From Codonopsis lanceolata (taxonomy: Eukaryota > Streptophyta > Magnoliopsida > Asterales > Campanulaceae): a DNA stretch of 64,000 nucleotides. The stretch lies in NCBI GenBank assembly GCA_013146195.2, contig CM028379.1, positions 157,572,437 through 157,636,436 on the forward strand, in the 5' to 3' direction. Position numbers and translations under genes: made by a program. Below the pieces are notes generated by a model. That model saw only the letters and a list, made by a program, of their open reading frames with translations. It was not told where the DNA came from and did no database searches. Below, one piece after another: positions 1 through 11,244 of the stretch (its first letter is position 1; every line of letters starts with the position of its first letter).

Positions 1-2009
1 ATTTCTTTTACAAATAGTTTTGTAAATAGATCTAATTCATCAATATCAGAGTTGTCATTATGTTTTAAAGAATGTTCAAGGTTAAAACAATTGACTTTTA
101 AATTTTTATTATCCAATGACCTTAATTTCTCATGAAGTAACCTAATGTCTTTTAAATTTTTATTATCCAATTACATTAATTTCTCATTAAGTAACCTAAT
201 GAGAAAAACTAGGAATCACTTAATATATATATTTTTTAAAAAAATAGTAATTTTTTTTTTAGAAGCCTAAAGATTTTTGAGGCCTAAAACAAGGGCTTCC
301 TTGGCTTTACAACCTTTACCCTTGGGCCGGCCTGAGTGTAGGGAGGTGTATATGGAAGTATGAACCATAGCTAGAAGTAAAATAAAAAATTATAATACAA
401 TATAACTCGTATATCTTACGATTGATTCTCGCAAGCTATGTTGCCTTATTTGATTGGACCTACTAAAGAAGAGCAGGTGATGAGTACCATGATGGTTCTA
501 AATGATTTTTGACAAAAAATCAGTTAAAATGGTTAAGGATATATTTCGTGAAACGCATGCTCGTTATCCGACCTATTGTATATAATAATGTTAAACTGTG
601 AAAAATATGATATTATATATGACTTTAAATAATTAGAAACCTACTCATGATTTTTAATAATGCCAGCTATTGTGTTCCTTTGGTTTATAAAAGAAATCAA
701 AATTATCAAGATGATTATGAGTACTTTTTACGACTTCTAATGACTAACGACTATTCACCAACCACCCTGACTCCACTTCCAAATGTATGCCACTTTAGCT
801 AGATGGATATAGGTCGATCATATAATAGCTCATTAAGGAATATTGAGGCAATAAGCAATGAAAATGATTTCAATTCGTATTTATCTATTTTCTTAGTTTC
901 ACATTCCCTTTTTCTTATATTCGATTTTTTTTTCTTCTTTATTGGGCCCCTCGGTATTTGCCTTTGTTTTCACATTCCATCACCAAGGATGGATCAACAA
1001 CAGGTCTGTGTATACTCACATTGATATAAATTATGCTTAATGTCGGACAAATTTAATTTATCTTCGTTTGTTTAAATTTTTTGAGTAGCGAGTATTTCAT
1101 GAATTAGTGTTTCCAGCTGCCATAGTCCGCATGACATGAAAGAATAATTTCATGTACGAAAGATGATCAACAGATCAAGAAGTTGGTTCATGTGGTAGGA
1201 GTTAGGACATGGACATGGGCTATTTCATTGTGTTGGCCACTTTGCACACGTGTGATTTAGTGGGGAATACGCGTAACAAGGTCCAAATAGAAGAAGACCG
1301 AAGTGGGACCCTTACCCCATCACATGAAATCTCGGTTTTTCAGGGCCACACCGCAACGAGGACGGAATGTGTTCAGATCATGGAAATGATGGAGTGCAAT
1401 ATAGCATTATAGTGGGACGAGATTATAGACTAAAGCATTATAGACTGACTTCTCCGTCCAAATAAAATTTGCATACTGACTTGTCAAACTCAGTTGACCA
1501 TTTTTAGATTTGATTTAACGCATTTTTAATTCATTATATTATAAAGAACAACTTTATAATCCTTGTAATCGATATTAGAAACTACTATTAAATTTAAATA
1601 AATTTCTTATTTAAAAAAGATCAGATTAGCTTTAAAAGTCAAAATGCATCTTTTTATTCTTTTTATTTTTACAAGATATAGTGAGAATATATGAAAAGGC
1701 AAATTAATTGAGGTAAGAGGTAAAAATTGTACTGCATAGTGCATAGTACTCGCTCCATTTCTAACTAACAAACAAATCTTAACTTATTTTTTAGGTTTTA
1801 TCGTTAAGATCTGTACTTTTATGGACAATTTTTTAGAACGCCCTCCTCCTACTCTCAATTTATGGATTTAAAAATAATTTTCAACTATCATTCAAACTAG
1901 GTCTTTCATATTTTAAATTAAACAAATAGAAGAGGGGACGAAAGAATGTAAAAGATGTTGAACCACCAAGAAGTTGGCTGTTCTCCAAGAAACCATTTAG
2001 TAAAAAAGA
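1..2009. other. AT-rich region without recognisable genes
   Basis: This should be intron of, or sequence 3' to, the RBOHF-like exon 4, but no later RBOH exon is visible on minus. A GC-rich patch at about 315-340 (gggccggcctgag) resembles the end of the inverted-repeat family seen at 55.5-56.3 kb. The short open frames here (803-1024, 1209-1412) show no domain or codon signal and are not called. Confidence 0.4.
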
Positions 2010-2025
2010 AGAACTCTCTAGTATT

Positions 2026-2120
2026 TTTTTTTTTTTTTTTCACCTAGGGGGCATGGAAAGAGATCGAACCTAAGACCTCACACTTTGTGAAGGCCCATAT
2101 CTACCACTGGACCACCCCGT
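2026..2120 (-). mobile_element. tRNA-derived SINE, copy 1
   Basis: Read on minus, this has a box A-like stretch (TGGTCCAGTGGTAG) and a box B (GGTTCGATC), the internal RNA polymerase III promoter of tRNA-derived SINEs. It is followed by an A-tail, seen as a T-run at 2026-2040 on plus. It is flanked by the direct repeat TCTCTAGTATT at 2015-2025 and 2129-2139, a target-site duplication. Related copies are at 42305-42410 and about 57556-57655. Confidence 0.85.
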
Positions 2121-2828
2121 TAAAAAATTCTCTAGTATTCAAGTACAGTTGAACAACATTTTTACTCGATCTTCGGAAATGCTAGGTAGTGCTTAAAGCA
2201 ATCCCTTTATATTCTAGTCAACATACATAATTACCCTTTACAGTTTACCCTCTAAGGAATTGTTTAGTCGCTAGATATGTAAGTGTTGGAAAAAATAAAC
2301 TAGCACTGCCACAAATTGAATGACTTTTTGCCTTTTTGGTATATATAAATATATATTTAACATAATATTAGATAATACTAGATAGTTAGAGAGTAGCTTC
2401 CAAATACTTAAACCTCGTCAAACATCGATTCATAGATTATTCAGTATTTCAATTTAATAAAAAAATAAAAGTATATCTATTCGATTTGGATAAAGGAAGT
2501 ATAGGAATTGGAAAAAATTCTTCGGCATCTTTATTTAGGTGTTCTGTCATTTAGGATGCTTTACTCTTTGTAAAATTTATTATTTTAGGTAACAGCTTAA
2601 TTTATTATAAGGTGATTACTGTACCAACTCATGTAAATAAGAGCATATAATACTAGTAATTCATAAAACAAAGTCATGTGAGCAGGAATTTCCTTGAAGT
2701 TTTATAATGTTTAAACAAAGGATGAAAGTCACCTCTATGTGTATTAAATAATTTTAATTTTTTTCTATGATATTCAACTTTGGAATACTCATATAACGTT
2801 AGTCATGGTTTAAGAAAAAAGGACCCAC

Positions 2829-2942
2829 CTCGATGTAGCCAAGCCTTTCAGGATCCAACTCTTCCATGATCAAAGCTGCATATTCCTCGGCCTGCTCCTT
2901 TAGTCTTGATAACTTGTTTGCTGAGGCACTTAACATGATAAT
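2829..2942 (-). CDS. RBOHF: RBOHF-like exon 4 (second EF-hand)
   Basis: An isolated 114-bp exon encoding exactly 38 residues, from IIMLSASANK to DPERLGYIE. It has an acceptor (ttcag) on its high side and a donor (gtgggt) on its low side. Both ends are phase 0, matching the end of exon 3 more than 8 kb away. The sequence continues the RBOH family without loss of a residue, so the two pieces belong to one gene rather than being a chance fragment. Confidence 0.9.
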
Positions 2943-5900
2943 CTGAACATAATTAAGAAAAATAAAGACTTTCAATTGTATTTGGTGATGAATTAGTCAT
3001 GGGAAGCAACTCATTGACAAAATGCACCCACCAATCCCCACTAAATATGTGAAATTCAACTCTAAAATACTTTCAGTTTGTGAATATCCGATTCTTATAT
3101 TCCATAAAATACAATATATACCTATTCAATATTCATCACAGAAAATAATCATAATAATAATATGGCTTAAATAGCAATTTGGTCACCCTATTTCAAGTTT
3201 TTTTCATTATGATCACTTTATTTTCTTTTCTCAATTTAATCATTATACTTGACTTTATTTTCACATTCATCCTCCATCCAATTTTTTGGATGAAAAACTT
3301 AAAAAAAATTAAAAACCCTAAAATGCCCCTAAACACAATTGGGTCTCTCTCTCTCTCTCTCCACCATGGTTGAAACCAGGCACATCCACTTTCTTCCCCA
3401 TCTTCCTCCACCAAATCCAGACAAACAAATTTGATACATCCAAATCCCAACCTTTCTCCCAACTCCGACCAAGCCCCCACCATCTCCGGTCAAGTTGCAA
3501 CCATCTCTGGCCACGCCTTTCTATCTCCTCTCAAATCCAAAAACTTTGATGCTTTCTGCTCCACATCCCTATCCCAAATCTGACTGAGTTCGCTCCATCC
3601 CTATCTTCTTTGACTTCCTTCATCTTCATCCCTCGTCGACATCGGCACAACCGTCTACCTCCCTAAACCCGATCATCCCTTCTCAGATCCAATCGACACT
3701 GTCATCTCCCAGCCCAGTTTTTCTCAATTTCGATTTCATTTCGATTTCATGCATCTCTTTATTTCATTTTGGCAGGTGTACGTACACCCTTCTTTCAAGC
3801 CTTTCAACGCTTGATTCCCACAACCCGACCTCCACACCCCACAGCTTCCAGCGACACCATTAAAGCTTATCGTCATCTTCTTCTTCCCATCGCCATCTCA
3901 ACTAACCCACCGCCGCTTCAACTTGCTGCGGCCATCTCCACCGTCACTCACGTCGACATCTCCAAACCTGATGCTCACCAACCCTAGAGAGAGATGTTTT
4001 CAACCCGATTCGAATCTACCTTGATTGTAGGCAAATGGGCCGACTCTAGTTAGGAATTGAGTCGCAGGGGAAAGAGAGATTGCAGAGAGAGAGAGAGTCA
4101 TGAGAGTTGGAGTGCCCTTAAATAGTGGTAGATGGCGGAGCTGGGAGAGAGAATGAAAGAGATGGATAGATGGATATAGGTTTTTTCTTCCCTTTTTTGT
4201 TTTTGTTTTTGAAGTAAGTCAGGGTACCTAATATTTGTTAGATTTCTCTTAAATTAATTTCTATAGACCCTTGTTAAAAAAGGTATTTTGTGCATTAATA
4301 TATATATATATATATAAGTCAAGTGGGGGCACTTGCCCCCCAAATTAAATATTGGGTTATGATTGAATTAATGAAAATATAAATTTAATATTTGTTATTT
4401 GATCTTTTCATTTAACCCCTTGACTATTAACATTTTAAATTAAATAACCTTTAACATTAGTAAGGACATTGTGGTCATTTCAAACATTTTCGTCTATCTA
4501 ACTAACGGAAATGATCCTCAGTGGTCTTATTGACTTGATTGACCAAGTATAGTCATTAAATTAAGGAAAAAAATAAAGTGATCATAATAAAAAAAATTAG
4601 AAAATAGGATGACCAAATTGCTATTTAAGACTAATAATATATGCCCACAGTCGCGTTATTCGTTTATGCCGAGTAGCTAATATCACAAAATTTATGATTA
4701 TACGATAAATGTTATACCAAGTAAAATGCATTAAGTAGTTGGTGTTGCATCAGCATTACCATAAAAATATAGTTTCCTATAATACGGTCTTATGGATCCT
4801 TATCCGTAAGATGAATCTATCCAGGTTAAATGGAGAAAAATTCAGAAATCTCAATGTAAGCCCTTAGTTTTTGAAAATTACAGCTCCACCACTCATGTTT
4901 ATATATGTAGTTTCACTTTTTACTATTAACAATGTCACTTCATAGTATTAAATGTGTAACTTTTGGCTTTAGAAATGTCACTTTGTAATTTTAATGAAAA
5001 TGGGTATAATTTTTTCCCTAAAAAATTGTTACTTTTTGAGCTTAAATGTGTTACTTTTACTTTGAAAAGTGTCTTATTTTTTTATAAATGAAAACCATTA
5101 CGTTTAGCATTAAAGTGTCACTTTATAGCATTAAAAGTGTCACTTTTTAGTATTAAATGTGTTACCTTTGACCCTAAAAGTATCATTTCGTCTTATAAAT
5201 AAAAATCGTCGTTATTGATCTTAAAAATGTCATTTTTTAGCATTGACAGTGTCACGTTTTAGTATTAAATGTGTCACTTTTGGCAATCACCGATAGTTTT
5301 AAAGTGACTTTTTAGTATTCAATGTGTCACTTTATATTATTAACAGTGTCACTTTTTAGTATGAAGAGTGTCATTTTGTATTTTAATGAGAATTATAATA
5401 AATTTCTCTTTATAGTGTCACTTTTAACCTTAAAATGTGTCACTTTTGTCTTTTAAATGTGTCACTTAGCATTTTAAGGTTAAAAGTGACACTATAAAGA
5501 GAAATTTATTATAATTATCATTAAAATACAAACATAAGAATTTCGACAGACAAACCTTGAAAGTACAGGGGCACCGAAGCAACATGAGAAACTTCTCATT
5601 AATGAGCAATAAAATTTAGTAACATCACCTATATCTTGCCTGAATGGTTTTTATAATATTTAGTAACATCTTATTTATTTATTATAACTAATGAATTTCC
5701 AAATGTGGCTCCATCTTACGGATTTAGGATATGTAAGACCGTCCTACACAAGTTTTTGTCTACGATAAATACGCTATGTACAATATTTTAACCATTTAAA
5801 ATAGGATTAATATATATTTTGGTCCCTGGAATTTGCAAAAAGATTAGTTTGGTCCTCGGGTTTTATTACATATTAATGTGGTCCCTTAATTCGTTTTTTC

Positions 5901-8900
5901 GGATCAATTTACCCCCTCCCACCATTACTGTTACATTTTCCATCCATTTTTTACAAGATGACTAAATTACCATTACTAACAAGTTTCTTATGATTAGGTT
6001 TGACAATTGGGTGGGTTAGATCGGATATAAGTCGAGTAAAAATGAGTAACGAGTTAAAATGGGTCACAACCCATTATAATTGTATACTATTTGGTAAAAT
6101 CGGGTTGGGTAATATCGGGTTGGTTAGGACGGAACTGTTGGTAATATATTGCCTATTGAAATTAATCTATATTATAAAACAGCTAGGTACTTGACTAAGA
6201 CTATTCAGAGGTTGAGATTAAATTATCTTTAAAAATTTAACGGTTGTGATTCACCCTCACATTCATATGTGTGAGTAGTTATCCATTTTTAACTCCCTAT
6301 TACAAACCACCTCCTACAATTAATATTATGAGCAGTCATCGATTTTTCTTATGCCTTTGTTTTATATTCATATTACAAAGTCACACACAACGATTAATCT
6401 TCTGAATAGTTACCCATTATAAAACATCAATCTATCAACTATCACTTGAAGCAATGTATCCCTCAACTGTAACATTTTTTTTTAAAATCGCACCTCCTAT
6501 TTAAGCACTGCCATTTTAATTGACGAAAATGACATCGTACCATAGACACGGGTATGAAGATCTAGTTTCATATAAAGCCAAACAAACATAAACACTAACC
6601 AGTAACCCACTTCACCTACCCCAATCTCTTTCTCTCTCTCTCATAAATCCCCCTCACTTCACATGAAAAACTCACAATGCTTACCTCCATAGCTCCATGT
6701 GTAAGGACCACGACCACCATGTTCATCAACCCATCTTCATCGAACCACCACCACTTCCATTAGGGCCGCCGGCACCCTTTCTTCTCCGCCGATGGTTAGT
6801 ACTAGTAGATCCGCCAGCCCTCCACGATATCTACAACGAACATTAGTAGATATGCCATCTCCACCTCCAGATCTACTAGATCCGCAACCCCCACCAAATC
6901 CGACGATGATGGTCTGTTAGGGTTTTTAGCAAGTCATCGGTGCAGATAAGAGAAGGCATGGGAAGAGGGATCAAGATAATTTTTCATTTTGAGAAATTAA
7001 TTTTATGATCAGAAACTGGCAGCAGTGTTCTAAAACTCCCGTCTAGCTCCACCTAGGCCTCGCCTAGACACTAGGCTCCTCTCTACCGCCATGACTTTCT
7101 TAGTCGTTGTCTAATCGACCAAGTCGACACCTACGCCAAACCTCGCCGACTTTAATTTATTTTTGTTGCTTTGATTTTGTGGCATGCGGTGACCGGAGAA
7201 GGAAGAGAGGGCGAACTTGAAAAGGAAGGGGGAGTGGTGGTAATGGTGAGACAGATAGGGAGGTAGAAAGAAAATGAGTTTGATTTTGTAGATATTCGAT
7301 GGGATGAGAGAGTGAATAGATTAAAGGGTTAGATCTAGGAGGAAAGAGATTTGAGGATGAAAAAATGAGAGTTGGTCTGCCGGAGAGAGAGAGAAAAGAA
7401 AAAAAAGAAAGGAAGAAAAAATGGTTGCCCGTCTGTCAGATAGATAGAAGAAAGAAGAAGAAGAAAGAATGAAGAAGAAGGGGGCTGTATCGAGACTCAG
7501 AATTTAGAATGAGAAGAGATTATGAAAGATATGTTAGACTGTGGGTTGTAGAGGTAGAAGGTAGGTGGAGTAATATATATATATATATATATAGTTCTAA
7601 ACTTGGCAAGTTTATTGTTTTGGGTTATTGAGAATTAATATTAATGGTAGATTTGTATATTTTTGTTCATTTTACAAATATCGACAAGCGTTTGATAAAA
7701 TGACAAACATAAAAAAAAAAATTTGTAGTCAATGTGTTTAATTTTTAATGTAAATTATCAAAAAAAAAACAAAGGTAATTATGCCTTAATTCTAGGCCCC
7801 GCCTACTGATTACGCCCCGACTAGTCCTTTAGGCGCTAGTGTGTCGCCTAACGGCCGCCTAACGATTTTTAGAACTTGACGGGCGGTGACTGAAAATTTT
7901 TCATTTTTGGCATTTTGATATTTTTTCAATTATGCGTTTATTTTGAGCTCCTGGAAAGAGTTTGATAATTTTCGTTGGGTAAATACAGGTTTTTATCGGT
8001 CATTGCCAGTCTTATCTCTCAACTTGATCTCCTCATCCTCCATCTTCTCTCGCAGCACTGCCACCTCTTCTTCATTTCCATTAATCACAATCTTATTGGA
8101 CTCCACAAACTCCTTATACCCAAACGCCTTCAGCAATTTCTTACTCAATAATACTTCCACCAAAACTACATTATTGAATACATTGCCAAGAAAATCAACC
8201 ACAACAGGATGCTTCAAGGACTCCTTAGAAAGCACACAATTCACGGGGCTCAGCACAGGTAGAGCCGCCATGTCCCCCACCACCATCATCGAGGAGGCAG
8301 AATTGAAGTGTAAGGGATGAAGGTGTAATTTCGTCCCCAACGGTGCGGAATCGGGGAGAGGTCGACCATTGAAGGTGAAGAAGAAACTGTGTAGAGTTTG
8401 GGCTGGGTGAATCTGGGGGAGGAGAGAGAATTTGAGATGGCGTAGAGTGAGATTGGGGGTTAGGGTTATGGCACGAATTGGGTTTTGGAATTGTGGGGCT
8501 TGAACGAAAACTTGAAAATTTTGGGTTCTGGAATTCATTATGAGTTCTAGGGACCTTTTCTTTGGATTCAATTTACAACTTAACGGCGGAGCAAAGCTCC
8601 GGCACCGATTTGTGGTGCGAGAGAACACTGGCAGCTATATTTCTCGATAAAACATTTTTATCACTTTATTTTTATTTTTTTATATATTTTAATTATAATC
8701 ACATGTGTAAAAATATTTTAAAAAAAAATCACACATTATATTATTATTTAAAACACAGACGATTATGTACTTTAAAATGGTGTGTCGAATTTAAAAGAAC
8801 CATTATTTAAAAACAGGGGAGTAATATTTTCTTGTAGTAAAGCTGAGATAAGGTCAAATGTCACATACCAAGAAAACTGAGATCATGTAACGTACTCCAT

Positions 8901-11199
8901 TATATATATTGGAGTGGTTGGCTTTTTGTTACATTTTCTAATTTAGGATCACCGAATCACGCCTAATCGTCTATTATTATGTTAACACCAAAGACTTTCT
9001 ACCAAAATCATATAACACCATTATTCATAGGTCTCACAAGGAAAGGTCAGCAGCCCAATTTGTTATGTCACCGGCACATGACAGACTGTGAACTCCAACC
9101 CGTCTTTTCCTTTATATTATTAACATGACTTAGTAGTAACTTAGTATGATGCATCAATTATATTCTGAAACTTGAGAAGTGGTTGTGAAATCTGAAATGT
9201 TCTATATATAACCATCCTAAGTTTAGGGGGGGCTTCCTTAATTGAGAAATATTTATATAAACGTCAAAAACTGAAAAGATGTCACATCATATGCACAAAA
9301 TGGCGTGGTGACAATTCTACTAAATATTTTTTTTCCAATTGAAGATACTAATTAAGGTTATATTATTTATTTCAATCTAGGTAACAAGCATGTGATTAGT
9401 TAAAGATGATATCAATTAACATTTAATGTTACCTATTAACACATCACATGCTAACGAGGGACTAAGAACATAAAAAGATTGAACCAAATTTTTTTTATCC
9501 TTATTATTTCCCTTCTAGAATAAAGATGAATTCAAACTCTCTTGGGACAAATTAAGTTGAATTGCATACAAGCTAATTTAAGTACTTTTTCTATTTCTAA
9601 ATAATTGTCCTTCTTTCTTTTTTTTTTTGTTCGTTTCAAATTAATTATCTTATTTTAAAATTTTATTTTTTAAGAAAACATTTTTATCAATTTATTCTTT
9701 TTTTTATCTACTTTAATTATGACCACATGCTTTAAAGTATTAAAAAAAACAACACATTACATAAATATTTATAATACAATAAATTATTATTTTTTCAACG
9801 GTGTGCTGAATCAAAGATAATGTTTATTTAAAAATGGAGGGAGCAATATTTCACTGATTAAGCAAAAGTAGAAAAGTCTTAAATTACTTGCTAATTTACC
9901 TTCTTCTAGAAGAAATTGCCAATTTTATTTTAGTAATTATACACATAGATATAAATTAACAAAAAGCTTTGTATGTATGATAAATGGTAAAAATTTAAGA
10001 AATATTGTTTTATAGGTATTTTTTATAAGATGAATTTTCTTAACTCAACCTACTATGCATTGGTAGGTTGAGCTGTGAGTGAGTGAGGCTCCCTATTACG
10101 AAATAATATCCGTAAGTTGGTCTTACATGAGATTACATTTTATCTTAAATGAAAATTACTCATAATTGAACTGAAAATTATTCTTTACCATGTCGTAGTG
10201 GAAAAAAAAACATTTTATTTTCTGTATTTTATTTAAATGTGGCATTACATGTGTACTAGTAATTTATGTCTCTCTCTCCGTCCCAATTTAAGTGTCATCT
10301 ATTAATCATACCAAAGTTATTATTTTTTTTAAATTGTTAAACATCAATAATTTACTGATGAGACGGTGAGACGGTGACCTAATGATAACGGGTATTTCCT
10401 TTAATAAATTTGAGGGTATTTCAATCTGTCAAATGTTTACCAAATTTGACCAAAGGAATACAAACTATAAATTGAGGGTATTTCCTTTAATACCTTCAAT
10501 TTATTGTAGTAATGTCAAATCAGTAAAATTTACTTACTTTTATGTGACGAATAAGAAAAGAATAATAAATAAATAAATACTTTGAAAAAAATAAAAAAAA
10601 ATAGTGAACACTTATTTTAGAAATGAAGGAATACAAAGTACTACTATGTTAATAAAAAAGTAGAAAAACAGTGTCTCAGTACCAAATAAGTGTCCATTTT
10701 TTAAAATTTTCTAAAATTTTCTTGTCCCTAAATTAATATTTATTTTAGAGTAACTTTATTAAGTTTACTTTTGATAGTTATCATTTCATAATGTGGACTC
10801 ATGATGTCGTAGCGGACATCAAGGGTAGTTATATACGTGTTATTAAATTAACTTTCGTAATTTTAGTAAAAAAATTAAAATATAGATTCTTTTAGGGACA
10901 AAGAAGCATTACGTAGTTGTGCTAAGGTATTGGTTGTTGTATCATGAACTCCCTTGTCACTAAGGTATTGGTTGTTGTATCATGTACTCCTCTCTTTCAA
11001 AATATACTATGTTTTAAGATTTTTACCAAGAAAATATATTATAAACACTAAATTATCCATATTTAAACATTAATTACGTATCTTGATAATTTTACTTAAA
11101 AAGTCAAATACGAGTTACAAAATCAATAAATATTAGTAAAATTAAGAAAAATATAAAAAATGTTTTTTGAAAATTATAAATGTCATAAGTCATAACACT

Positions 11200-11244
<45 letters not shown>

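Noticed and set aside
2040..2125. Possible tRNA gene (box A and box B present)
   Set aside because: No cloverleaf can be drawn; the A-tail and target duplication show a SINE.
3193..3514. Three overlapping minus-strand frames in the Mutator-like element
   Set aside because: They read through a (CT)n repeat and the terminal inverted repeat, with no family motif.
8562..8810. 82-codon plus-strand frame beside the RTF2 copy
   Set aside because: Runs from the antisense of the RTF2 leader into AT-rich MITE sequence; no support.
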